A DNA stretch of 64,000 bases, from NCBI GenBank assembly GCA_031280965.1, contig JAITFZ010000033.1:1-64000 (forward strand), read 5' to 3'. Below the pieces are notes generated by a model that was given only the letters and a program-made list of their open reading frames with translations, did not search any database and was not told the origin of the DNA. Shown here one piece after another: positions 39,051-48,171 of the stretch. Made by a program: the position numbers and the translations under genes. Positions within the stretch are counted from its first letter, which is position 1, and every line of letters starts with the position of its first letter. This stretch comes from Oscillospiraceae bacterium (GTDB lineage: Bacteria > Bacillota > Clostridia > Oscillospirales > Ruminococcaceae).

Positions 39051-40337
39051 GTGGAAAATAAGACTCGCCTTCACGCGCATCTATACTTGCCGTATATTGT
39101 ACTTCTTTCGGTGAATTTCGGTTTCTTGTTAGTTGCGTTTGTGATAGACGAGCCGGCAGAGATAATTGGCGGCTTTTTAAGGATTATTACCTCGCGTTCA
39201 ATCTTAGTTACGGACTACATAGCGGTAGGCGGGATTGGCGCGGCGTTACTCAACGTATCACTCGTGGGATTCATGAGTGTGTTTACGCTTATGTTTTCGG
39301 GAGTGAAGCCGAACGGCGCTTCCATTATGGCGCTGTGGTTAACGGCGGGTTTTGCGTTTTTCGGTAAGAACGTGCTGAACATGCTCCCGCTTACTTTCGG
39401 CGTGTGGCTGTTTGCGAAATATAAGAAGGAACCCTTCATCAACTATTCGCTTTCTGCGTTGTTGGTTGCGACATTAACGCCTGTGGTGAGCGAGGTAGGC
39501 TTCTTCGGAGCTTTTCATCGTCCCGTTGAAATATTGACAGGGGTTCTGCTCGGATTCTTAATAGGCTTTATATTTCCCGCGATTTCTGCCCATACCGTAA
39601 GAATACACGGCGGTTATGACCTCTATAATATGGGTTTTGCGGGCGGGTTAGTTGCCTTGATGTTTTCAACCGGATTTCGGAGTTTCGGGATTGAAATTGA
39701 GCCGTCTGATGAACTAAGCAGCGGTAATAATTTTATTTTGGCGGTTCTGCTGTATTCCATTTCCGCTTTAATGCTTGGTATAGGCTTTTTTGTAGGCGGT
39801 TTTAAGAAAAATATAGGTGGCTTAAAGAAAATTTTCAGCCATTCCGGTCGCTTAGTTACGGATTATTATTTTTTGTACGAGAACAGCGTCTTTTTAAACA
39901 TGGGGGTGCTTTGTGCGTTTGCAACTACTGTTGTACTTGTTATAGGCGCACAGCTTAACGGCATAGTAATTGCTGCAATACTTACAATCACGGGCTTCGC
40001 CTGTTTCGGGAAACATCTGAAAAACATTCTTCCCGTTATGTCGGGCGCAGTCATTTCCTCATATATCTCTGCATATTTTACCGAGTGGGAATTTATATCT
40101 CCCACCATTGTTGCGGCAATATTATTCTCAACGGCACTTGCGCCGATTGCGGGGCATTACGGCTGGATTTGGGGAGCGGTTGCCGGATTTTTGCATGTTA
40201 ATGTAACTTTATTTGTCGGTGATATGAACAGCGGGCTGAACCTGTACAACAACGGCTTTGCCGCCGGATTTGTAGCAATGTTTCTGCTCCCGCTTATAAC
40301 TACTTTCAGAAAGGATAAAAACAGTCATGAAACTTGA
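39051..40337 (+). CDS. DUF1576 multi-pass membrane protein
   Basis: Long hydrophobic ORF with duplicated halves (FFGKNVLNMLPLTFGV / CFGKHLKNILPVMSGA). Confidence 0.75.
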   Translation: MENKTRLHAHLYLPYIVLLSVNFGFLLVAFVIDEPAEIIGGFLRIITSRSILVTDYIAVGGIGAALLNVSLVGFMSVFTLMFSGVKPNGASIMALWLTAGFAFFGKNVLNMLPLTFGVWLFAKYKKEPFINYSLSALLVATLTPVVSEVGFFGAFHRPVEILTGVLLGFLIGFIFPAISAHTVRIHGGYDLYNMGFAGGLVALMFSTGFRSFGIEIEPSDELSSGNNFILAVLLYSISALMLGIGFFVGGFKKNIGGLKKIFSHSGRLVTDYYFLYENSVFLNMGVLCAFATTVVLVIGAQLNGIVIAAILTITGFACFGKHLKNILPVMSGAVISSYISAYFTEWEFISPTIVAAILFSTALAPIAGHYGWIWGAVAGFLHVNVTLFVGDMNSGLNLYNNGFAAGFVAMFLLPLITTFRKDKNSHET

Positions 40338-40668
40338 ATTTGAGAAGAATATGAAGATGGCGAGCGACTTGTTGTCATACTGTCACTTACAGGGTGCCGC
40401 CGAATATCATCTTGACATAAAATCAACCGGCGATTCAACGGTATTTACGGTTAAATCAAGCCCGGTGAATATCTCCGAGGAAGGTATGGAGAAACTGCAA
40501 AAGTATCTCAGCGCGCCGCGTCAGAGGGAAATGGAGCAGGATTTTTGGGAACTGATGGGGAATTCTGAGGAATACTGCGAGATGACGCTCATCGGTATGA
40601 TGTCTGACGAAGCGGAAGCTGTGCTTTCCGGGGACGTGCTGACGATTATGGTAGAGAGGTATGACTAA
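40327..40668 (+). CDS. Hypothetical 113-aa cytosolic protein, coupled to the DUF1576 gene
   Basis: Overlaps the preceding stop by about 11 nt. Confidence 0.65.
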   Translation: MKLEFEKNMKMASDLLSYCHLQGAAEYHLDIKSTGDSTVFTVKSSPVNISEEGMEKLQKYLSAPRQREMEQDFWELMGNSEEYCEMTLIGMMSDEAEAVLSGDVLTIMVERYD

Positions 40669-40686
40669 GGAAAACAATTTGCGATG

Positions 40687-41511
40687 TTATTCAACAATTG
40701 CCTTAACAAAGAAGTTGTTAAAATTTTCCAATTCATCGTAAATAATTCCGTGCGCCGAATGTTTGAGCGAAAACAGCGTTGAGCCTTTTATTTCTCTCTG
40801 CTGATAATCGGTAATCGACGGCGGTACTACAGTGTCTTTTTCGCCGCGTATAATGAAAGTCGGCACGTTTATAAACTTTAAGTCGTCAGTTCCGTCTTCA
40901 TCGCGGAGGGAACAGGCGGCTTTTATTGTGCCGATTCCCGATGCCGACATAGCGATTCCGGTAAACCAGTTTTTAACCGCACGACTATGAGGCTGTGCAA
41001 ACAGCTTTTCATCAACAAAGCTTCTGCATAATTCGGGACGGTCGCTGTTGGCTTTTTCAATCATATCGTCAACATCGCGCTTTTCAATACCGTAAGGGAA
41101 GTCCGCTGTTTTTGTGAAGCGAGGTGCGGCGGCGGCAAGAAGAATGAGTTTTTTAACTCGCTCGCCCTTAAAAAGCCGCATGTAACGTAAGGCAACAGCC
41201 CCGCCCATCGAAAACCCGGCGATTGAAATTCCGGAAAGCCCGAGAACCCGTATAACAGCGTGAATATCCCGCGCCATCTGATTATAATCGTAACCGCAGA
41301 CAGGCGCCTCGGAAGCCCCGAAGCCCCTGAAATCCACGCCGACTACATGACAGCCAAGCTCGGTGAGCAGATTAATTTGATACTCGAAGATTAAATGCGA
41401 GAGCGGCCAGCCGTGCAGAAGCAGAACCGTGTTTGCGCCGCACTCGCGGCTACATTCGCGGTTATATTCATAGACGGCGATTTTTGCGCCGTTTGAATTA
41501 ATATGTACCAT
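40687..41511 (-). CDS. Alpha/beta hydrolase
   Basis: VLLLHGWPLSHLIFEYQ, GVDFRGFGASEAP, IAGFSMGGAVALRYM. Confidence 0.92.
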   Translation of the reverse strand: MVHINSNGAKIAVYEYNRECSRECGANTVLLLHGWPLSHLIFEYQINLLTELGCHVVGVDFRGFGASEAPVCGYDYNQMARDIHAVIRVLGLSGISIAGFSMGGAVALRYMRLFKGERVKKLILLAAAAPRFTKTADFPYGIEKRDVDDMIEKANSDRPELCRSFVDEKLFAQPHSRAVKNWFTGIAMSASGIGTIKAACSLRDEDGTDDLKFINVPTFIIRGEKDTVVPPSITDYQQREIKGSTLFSLKHSAHGIIYDELENFNNFFVKAIVE

Positions 41512-41627
41512 AAAAAATTACCTCGCTTTATTAAGTATATTTTTACAGTTTATGCCGCTTTGTAATTTATGGCTTTGTGAATAAAAACGCTGAATTAAAC
41601 GAAAAATAAGAGAAAAAGGAGTTCTTT

Positions 41628-41960
41628 ATGAGAAGAGTGTCTTATTTAAGCGTAATTCTTTTTATAATAGCCGCGTGGTTTACCGTATTCTTTTTTTGGA
41701 ATTTCATCGAATACAATAATCACGTGCGCGGAATCATGAATACAGGAAGCATAACCTTCCGCGGTAACGCGCATGAAATCGTAGGTTATTATATGTCAGG
41801 CTGTGCGCCTTACGCTTTTTACGCGCTTGTAACGGGCGTGTTGGGCTGGTTGTTAATAAAGATGAAGCCGAGGCGGGTTGTCGTCGCCGCTCCGGAAACA
41901 TCGGTTGTTAATATAACAAATCATTTTGACGAAGCCAGAGAAGAAAAGCCAAAAGAATAA
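41628..41960 (+). CDS. Hypothetical two-TM membrane protein
   Basis: Good RBS (AAAAAGGAG), 110 aa. Confidence 0.6.
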   Translation: MRRVSYLSVILFIIAAWFTVFFFWNFIEYNNHVRGIMNTGSITFRGNAHEIVGYYMSGCAPYAFYALVTGVLGWLLIKMKPRRVVVAAPETSVVNITNHFDEAREEKPKE

Positions 41961-41968
41961 ATAAAGAA

Positions 41969-42000
41969 CGCCGGTCATTGCGCCGGCGTTCTTTATTATG
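41969..42000. terminator. Intrinsic terminator
   Basis: GAACGCCGG tcattg CGCCGGCGTTC TTTATT. Confidence 0.8.
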
Positions 42001-42526
42001 ATTTTGTATACTTTAAGGCTCGTCTTAACACCGGCAGAATAATTATCGCAATAGTCCCGCCTATGGAAGCGGTTATCAGCTGCGGAAAAGACATCATAAC
42101 CAGGATGGGCGCAGGCAAAATAAAGAAAAGCGAAGCTATCTGCACCACGCCGATATACAGAACAAGAAACTTCCCCGCGGCACCGGCTATTAGTGCGGTA
42201 ATATATGAAATGTACTTGTTAATTATGTTCCTGTTACCTATAAGGAACCAAAGCAGAACCAGCACAAAATTCCCGAGGCTTATGAACGGGATTATAACAG
42301 GGAATTGTGTCGGGCCTACCCCGAACAGGAAAGCTACTCCCGGTGAAAGTACGGCAACCGATGAACCTGTCGCAAAACCGCAGGTCATAACCGAGATAAT
42401 CAAGATTAAATTAATGACGGAACCCGTTACAAACTGATTGCCCAAAGCGGCGGTTGCGGCTTGCAGCGCTATTAACAGCGCGATGAACAGCGCGGTGCGG
42501 GTAATCCAAAGAATTCTTTTGTTCAT
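41996..42526 (-). CDS. ECF transporter S component-like membrane protein
   Basis: Hydrophobic 5-6 TM protein MNKRILWITRTALFIALLIALQAATAALGNQFVTGSVINLIL...; start set at the leader-cassette ATG. Confidence 0.7.
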   Translation of the reverse strand: MNKRILWITRTALFIALLIALQAATAALGNQFVTGSVINLILIISVMTCGFATGSSVAVLSPGVAFLFGVGPTQFPVIIPFISLGNFVLVLLWFLIGNRNIINKYISYITALIAGAAGKFLVLYIGVVQIASLFFILPAPILVMMSFPQLITASIGGTIAIIILPVLRRALKYTKS

Positions 42527-42575
42527 ATTTTCACAAAGACCTTTCTTAATCAACGTAGAATAATTGTATTACGTT

Positions 42576-42830
42576 TCATATAATTTCACGTTTTGACACA
42601 ACGGTTTTAACTGAAACATCCGGCATTTTTCCAAGTTTTCCGGTAAAGCTGTTGATTTTGTCCATGTCCGCGATTACAACAAGTGAAATAACCCCGATGT
42701 TATGCTCACTGAAAGGAAGCCCCATGCGTCCTTTAATAATGCCGCTGTAATCGGATACAATACTGTTGAATTCATCCTGACTTTCGGGCGGGTTTTCCAA
42801 AACAACCCCAATGACTGCTATACGTTTCAT
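42576..42830 (-). CDS. TM1266-family iron-only hydrogenase system regulator-like protein
   Basis: MKRIAVIGVVLENPPESQDEFNSIVSDYSGIIKGRMGLPFSEHNIGVISLVVIADMDKINSFTGKLGKMPDVSVKTVVS. Confidence 0.85.
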   Translation of the reverse strand: MKRIAVIGVVLENPPESQDEFNSIVSDYSGIIKGRMGLPFSEHNIGVISLVVIADMDKINSFTGKLGKMPDVSVKTVVSKREII

Positions 42831-42913
42831 ATTTTCATAAAGTCCTTTCTTCATATTGTAGGGTTCGATGCCCTCGGCGCACCAAAAAATGAATTTCGCA
42901 ATTACTTAACAAA

Positions 42914-42980
42914 CAAAAATGCGCCTTAACATAGAAAGGCGCATAAAAACAAAGCTATAAGAAAATGTTTCCGCGCCTTT
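42914..42980 (-). promoter_or_regulatory. Attenuator-like leader: two mutually exclusive hairpins, the proximal one terminator-like
   Basis: Minus strand: AAAGGCGC (1) ... ATGCGCCTT (2) tctatgtt AAGGCGCAT (3) TTTTTGTTTG; 1:2 and 2:3 pair exclusively. Confidence 0.6.
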
Positions 42981-43017
42981 CAAATCAGTTTATACTTTTT
43001 TGTCAGGTACATTTTTT

Positions 43018-43046
43018 ATTTTAACATAAAATAATTGCTGTGTCAA
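43018..43046 (-). promoter_or_regulatory. SigmaA-like promoter upstream of the attenuator-like leader
   Basis: Minus strand TTGACA, 17-nt spacer, TAAAAT. Confidence 0.75.
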
Positions 43047-43069
43047 CTGTTGCAACAGCGCCATCCCTA

Positions 43070-43100
43070 AAATCCAATAAACAAGTTTATTGGATTTTAG
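43070..43100 (-). terminator. Intrinsic terminator-like hairpin after the lipoprotein gene
   Basis: AAAATCCAATAAAC aa GTTTATTGGATTTT. Confidence 0.7.
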
Positions 43101-43106
43101 TATTAA

Positions 43107-44660
43107 CTATCCCCGGGCAGTCCGAACCCAACCCTGATTTTCACTCAGCATTTCCCACCATTCATTTTGGTCGTACCAATCCAGTTCTTCTATGGCATCC
43201 GCGTTGCTTACCCAATAGTCGTCCTTAGGAATTCTTCCGAGCAAAGAACGCACGAATTGAAACCATGTATGACCATGCTGACTTTGCTCTTCTCCTTCCC
43301 GCTCAAGTTCAATGTAAAAATATCCGTCCGCCTCATAAAGGATTGTGGTCGGGGGGTCTTCACCCATATTTTGCTTTGTCCTGAGCGTAATTTCCGTAAT
43401 CTTTCTTGCGACGGAATCATAAATGAAAAGTTCGTTTTTTACGGTGTGATAAGGTCTGCTCCAGTCGTTAGCGGCATTATCTACAAGCAAGAATATCCGT
43501 CCATCAATCTCTTCCTGAATGTATATGAACCCCGGCAGATTATCGGCGAGCAGGGTTTTTTCTCCCGTCCTCACGTTAAACCGGAAAAGTGATTCTTCCC
43601 TTCGTGAATGGAAAATGAATTTCCCGTCTTCGCAAGTATTGTAAGCGTTGGAATTAAAGCCGTAACTTACATCGCTAAAAATTACGTTCCTCTCATCTGT
43701 TTCGGGGTTTAGAGTAAAGATTGAAATTTCCTGGTTGTTTAAGTAATTTTCAATCTCCTCGGGAGAGCTATCGCCGCGCCCGATTTCGGGATAAAAGGTT
43801 TCCATCAGGTAAAACATCCCGTTCCATAAGCCCAAAACATCAAGACTGTTATTCACATTGCCTTCAAAAACTTCTCTGACAGTTTTATTGATGTAATCCA
43901 CTTCGAGTATAACATACACATTCGTATAAGTATACTCAGATATTTCAACATTATAACTAACCATCATATACAGCTTCCCGTTCATAAGCCAGTTGCCGAA
44001 TCCGCCTATATTGTATTTTTCGGGGAGCTTCATATGCTCGGTTCTTCCGCTGCCGTCTAAACCTAAACGATAGAAGGTTCTGCCGCTGTTTAAGGCATAG
44101 ATATGCTCGCCGTCTATGAAAAGGAGGGAACCGCCGCCAGCGCCCGAAAGCGACCTTGCTACCCAAACGCGTTCATTAATGAAAATGCCGGGCTCAACAG
44201 GTTCATCAGGCAAATAAGCCCCGCAGTCCTCCGAATCATGCGAACATGTAACCCGGCTGCATAAAACCATTGTGTTGCCTGTCGCGCTGTCAACTATATG
44301 AAGCAGAGTGGAACTTTTAGTTATATCGGTCTTGCTCAGCGCGAAATCCGCATTAGGTGTGACGGTTTCTACAAAATATGCGCCGTGTTCCGTGACCCAC
44401 ATTGACGGAACCCTCAACGCCACGCCCGAAGCCGCATCCGGGATTCTTGTCAGGTTGTCGAAGTCCGGTGTTTCGCGGGGTGTGTCCCACGGGTTCGTCG
44501 CGTTCGTCGTGTTTCCGGGATTTTCCTGCGAATCCGGCAGACTGAATTCGCCGTCGCCCACGCTCTCGCCCGAACCCGTTACTGCGGCACCACCGCCCGA
44601 GCAAGCGGCAAGACTAAGCAAAAGCGCCGTGATTAGTGTAATCGCTAATAATTTTTTCAT
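43107..44660 (-). CDS. Lipoprotein with beta-propeller-like repeats
   Basis: MKKLLAITLITALLLSLAACSGG lipobox; start set at the leader-cassette ATG. Confidence 0.75.
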   Translation of the reverse strand: MKKLLAITLITALLLSLAACSGGGAAVTGSGESVGDGEFSLPDSQENPGNTTNATNPWDTPRETPDFDNLTRIPDAASGVALRVPSMWVTEHGAYFVETVTPNADFALSKTDITKSSTLLHIVDSATGNTMVLCSRVTCSHDSEDCGAYLPDEPVEPGIFINERVWVARSLSGAGGGSLLFIDGEHIYALNSGRTFYRLGLDGSGRTEHMKLPEKYNIGGFGNWLMNGKLYMMVSYNVEISEYTYTNVYVILEVDYINKTVREVFEGNVNNSLDVLGLWNGMFYLMETFYPEIGRGDSSPEEIENYLNNQEISIFTLNPETDERNVIFSDVSYGFNSNAYNTCEDGKFIFHSRREESLFRFNVRTGEKTLLADNLPGFIYIQEEIDGRIFLLVDNAANDWSRPYHTVKNELFIYDSVARKITEITLRTKQNMGEDPPTTILYEADGYFYIELEREGEEQSQHGHTWFQFVRSLLGRIPKDDYWVSNADAIEELDWYDQNEWWEMLSENQGWVRTARG

Positions 44661-44741
44661 GTTTTCATAAAGTCCTTTCTTCACCAGCGAGGAATGAAAA
44701 CGACATTTTCCCGTTTCAGTTGTGTTTTGTTTCAAACTTTA
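44658..44741 (-). repeat. Fourth full-length copy of the 80-bp leader cassette
   Basis: Minus strand AAAGTTTGAAACAAAACACAACTGAAACGGGAAAATGTCGTTTTCATTCCTCGCTGGTGAAGAAAGGACTTTATGAAAACATG. Confidence 0.9.
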
Positions 44742-44750
44742 ATACCTCCA

Positions 44751-47174
44751 TTATGTTTTTCCGAATTTTCTTATGACATACCAACCGCTTCCTGCGGTAA
44801 TAATTACGAATACCATGACCTGTACCGCCTTGAAAGCGGACGAGGCGACTATAAGACCGTTTGCCGTTATAAGTTCAAGCACGCTGACCGGAGCAAACAG
44901 ATTAAGCCCGAAGCGGTACATGAACAAAGGGAACAGCAATATTCCCGCGCTTATTAAAGCCGCATAAGCATTGTTTCGGATTTTAAGCGACAGTGCCAAT
45001 ATAATCAGCATAATTCCCGTAAATATGATTAAACGCAGAGTCAGCATAATCATTATGTAGAGCAATATAGGCAGTCCGCCCATGAATACGGGGAATCCGC
45101 CTGTTTCCGTCGGCGGGATACTTGCCAAGGGCGCGCCGAGACCTCCGTAGCCGAAATACCGTCCGATATAAATTAAATCCGGCAACGACGCGATAATCAA
45201 GATAACCAGCATAGTTCCTGCGGATAAAAGCAGTTTCAGACGGACGGTGTCGGCATGTCCGCGCGGTGAGGCGTTCAGAATCTTGTACATGCCGGTTTTA
45301 TATTCCAACGGAAACACACCGCACAGGCATAAAATCATAACCCCGATTATCCACATTCCGCTCGTCAGTCCCGCATCGGGATTATTCATTCCGAAAAGCC
45401 TTATATAACCTGAATCATACAAAAACTGTGCATGTTTTGTGTCGCGGACATATTCAAAACGCTCGTATGTTTCGTGAAAGCCGAACATGCCGCTAACAAT
45501 TTCATCGTAGGGTCTGCGTTGTTCAAAATACTCAAACGGGCCTATTCCTCCCCGCATATATTCCGTGGTAAGCCGATTCAGCTCGAATTCCGCCCTGTCA
45601 AGTTTTTCTTTTTCCGAAACGATTAAATCGTGCTTTTCACGGGTAAGCGGCCCCTGTAGTGACAGCAGACTTTCTCTTGTGTGATTATGCCCCCACCCGA
45701 GGTAAGGCTCCCGCGTATTGTAAACGTTGTATCCCTGTATAATCGCGAACACTGCAATTATAACAACTGCTTTATTAGTGAAGGCAAGCTTCTTGAACTC
45801 ATAAAACTTATAGCTTGTGTGGACTCGCGCAGGTAATCCGAGTTTCTTAAATTTAAACAGTTCGAGATTGCTTTCAAGCGCATGTTTTTTCAAATAAGAG
45901 AAGCATATTGCGGCTGCAAGAATTACACACATTACAAAAGCGAAAATTATGAAAACAGGCGCTAAACGGACAGGATAGCCGAACATATTAAGGTTAAAAT
46001 AATCCCCGAATATTCTATGCGGTCTGATTAGGGAATACAGGTTCAGGAAGCGCAGAATATTCCAGCCCGAAATCATGGGAATCGCCGAAAGCAGAACATT
46101 CGCGGCGGCGGCAAGAATCGTTGCACCCATTAATATTATGGAATGTCGCGCATGTATCGCGATAAGCATAACCGCCATTCCGATACAGATTAATGCCGCT
46201 GTTTTTACAGCAAGATAAAGAACCATAAACCCCGCGACCGACGTTTGCAGCGTACTTCCCATAAACATCGGGACGGATTGAACCGAGCGCAGAACATCGC
46301 CCAAGCCATATGTGTATTCGGCGAATAAAATGCCCGATATAAACACAAGCACACTCATAAATGTAACACAGACCGCCAGTGCGCCGAGCTTTGCGATAAT
46401 GGTATGAATGTGACCCTTAGGCGCCGACTTGATAATCAGGAATAATCTTTTGTCCTTTTCATCGGTAATAAGAGCGATACAAACAGCTATAATAAGCAGA
46501 AGAATAATTAAATCCGCAGACGGCGAATCAAATAAAACCGCAATTCCTGTATTAACATCGTAGCTTATTATTATATCGCGCATGTCTTTGAAGTCGTTCT
46601 GTGTCATCGAAGCACTACGGAACAAAAAAGTATCAGGGTCGCTTCCGAAGATAGCAGAACCGAGACGCATACTCGCTTCTTCATCAATTCTGCTGAGATA
46701 CGCGGAATATGTGTTTACCGTTAAGTCGTTTTCAATAGAACTGTAAAGTGATTTCCTGGCGTTGGTTATTTCCCACGGGAGGTCTTCATCTAATCTCCCG
46801 CCAAATCTCTCGCGCGCTTCATCGTACTGCATTTGAAGCTCTGCTATGTACTCGCTCCAATAATCATCTTCGCCAAACATTAAGCCGCCCCTGCCGGTCA
46901 TGTTTCTTTGAGCCGTGAAGCTGAGAAATGACTCTTTAAGAAAATACGCATCCATTAAATCCTGCTCGTTCTGAAGCCATTTCAGTTTTTCGTCAAGGGG
47001 CATAGAGCGTAACGTGTCGTACACTTCCTTAACCTCAAAGTGCGGCAGTTCGGTAAACGCGGGACGGTTCAAAAACCATAAAGCCAATACATTTACGATA
47101 AGTGCCGCCGCTAATATTCCCCAAAAAAACTTTTTGGTAATAACCTTATATAATTCATATTTAAATAATTTCAT
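44751..47174 (-). CDS. ABC transporter permease (ABC-2-like, duplicated)
   Basis: MKLFKYELYKVITKKFFWGILAAALIVNVLALW; two halves each with multiple TM segments. Confidence 0.8.
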   Translation of the reverse strand: MKLFKYELYKVITKKFFWGILAAALIVNVLALWFLNRPAFTELPHFEVKEVYDTLRSMPLDEKLKWLQNEQDLMDAYFLKESFLSFTAQRNMTGRGGLMFGEDDYWSEYIAELQMQYDEARERFGGRLDEDLPWEITNARKSLYSSIENDLTVNTYSAYLSRIDEEASMRLGSAIFGSDPDTFLFRSASMTQNDFKDMRDIIISYDVNTGIAVLFDSPSADLIILLLIIAVCIALITDEKDKRLFLIIKSAPKGHIHTIIAKLGALAVCVTFMSVLVFISGILFAEYTYGLGDVLRSVQSVPMFMGSTLQTSVAGFMVLYLAVKTAALICIGMAVMLIAIHARHSIILMGATILAAAANVLLSAIPMISGWNILRFLNLYSLIRPHRIFGDYFNLNMFGYPVRLAPVFIIFAFVMCVILAAAICFSYLKKHALESNLELFKFKKLGLPARVHTSYKFYEFKKLAFTNKAVVIIAVFAIIQGYNVYNTREPYLGWGHNHTRESLLSLQGPLTREKHDLIVSEKEKLDRAEFELNRLTTEYMRGGIGPFEYFEQRRPYDEIVSGMFGFHETYERFEYVRDTKHAQFLYDSGYIRLFGMNNPDAGLTSGMWIIGVMILCLCGVFPLEYKTGMYKILNASPRGHADTVRLKLLLSAGTMLVILIIASLPDLIYIGRYFGYGGLGAPLASIPPTETGGFPVFMGGLPILLYIMIMLTLRLIIFTGIMLIILALSLKIRNNAYAALISAGILLFPLFMYRFGLNLFAPVSVLELITANGLIVASSAFKAVQVMVFVIITAGSGWYVIRKFGKT

Positions 47175-47884
47175 TCTTCAAACACCTTCATATAAACAGA
47201 CTCCAAATCGGGAGCGCCTAACTTCTCGCATAAATCTGACGGACTGCCCTTTTCGACAACCACACCTTTTTTCAAAAGTATAACCTCGTCTGCAATTGTT
47301 TCTATGTCGGAAACAACATGTGTGGCGAATATAATGATTTTTTCGCCCGCCATAGACTTTACGATTTCACGTGTGCGAATCCGCTCTTTCGGGTCAAGTC
47401 CGGCGGTCGGCTCATCAAGAATAATTATTTCGGGGTCGCCGATAATAGCGGAAGCGATTAATACCCGCTGCTTCATACCGCCCGAATACCCCGAAAGCCT
47501 GTCGCGCAGACGGTCAGTAAGGTTCACAAGACTTGCGACCCTTTCCACTTCCGCACGGATTCGTTTTTTCGGAATGTCCTTTAAAGCGGCTATGTAACAC
47601 AGAAAATCCACGCCCCGGAAGCCATCGTATAATCCCTGCTGCTGCGGCATATATCCGAGAATGGCACGGTAATCCTTTCCGGCTTCTTCGATTCTTTTTG
47701 CGCCTTTCCACAAAACCTTGCCCTCATCTGCGCGAAGGCTCAGTGTAAGAATGTTCATGAGCGTGGATTTGCCCGCGCCGTTCGGTCCGAGAAGTGCATA
47801 AACACCGTTCACAAGGTCGAGGCTTATATTATTAAGCGCCTTGTTTTTCCCGTAAGATTTACTTAAATCCTTAATTACAATCAT
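47171..47884 (-). CDS. ABC transporter ATP-binding protein
   Basis: MIVIKDLSKSYGKNKALNNISLDL, GPNGAGKSTLMNIL, YSGGMKQRVLIASAI. Confidence 0.95.
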   Translation of the reverse strand: MIVIKDLSKSYGKNKALNNISLDLVNGVYALLGPNGAGKSTLMNILTLSLRADEGKVLWKGAKRIEEAGKDYRAILGYMPQQQGLYDGFRGVDFLCYIAALKDIPKKRIRAEVERVASLVNLTDRLRDRLSGYSGGMKQRVLIASAIIGDPEIIILDEPTAGLDPKERIRTREIVKSMAGEKIIIFATHVVSDIETIADEVILLKKGVVVEKGSPSDLCEKLGAPDLESVYMKVFEE

Positions 47885-47968
47885 ATTTTCTCCTTGTGCG
47901 GGCAAAATAAATTCATGCCTGCCCCTAATATATAAACGACAGAGAAAAGGAAAAAGTTTCATTTTTAG

Positions 47969-47997
47969 TTGACAAATTTATTTTTTTATGTTATGAT
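47969..47997 (+). promoter_or_regulatory. SigmaA promoter
   Basis: TTGACA, 17-nt spacer, TATGAT. Confidence 0.8.
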
Positions 47998-48012
47998 GAA
48001 AATGCAGAACAG

Positions 48013-48118
48013 AATAACTCACGAGGGAGTAGTTTGCACGGATTTGAAGCAAACCCGTGCGGCAAGCCGTCATCACGGTCTTACGACCTGGTTTTGTCTT
48101 AATTAACGAGACTCAAGT
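48013..48118 (+). ncRNA. yybP-ykoY-like (Mn2+) riboswitch aptamer
   Basis: AACTCACGAGGGAGTAGTTTGCAC...GCAAGCCGTCATCACGGTCTTACGACCTGG...AACGAGACTC matches the family pattern as recalled. Confidence 0.8.
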
Positions 48119-48157
48119 ATAGCCCGCTTTAAGGCTGTGCTTGAGTTGTTTGTTTTT
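48111..48157 (+). terminator. Riboswitch expression-platform terminator
   Basis: ACTCAAGTATAGCC loop GGCTGTGCTTGAGT (G-U allowed) + TGTTTGTTTTT, overlapping the aptamer 3' end. Confidence 0.75.
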
Positions 48158-48171
48158 AGGAGGTTGAAAAA

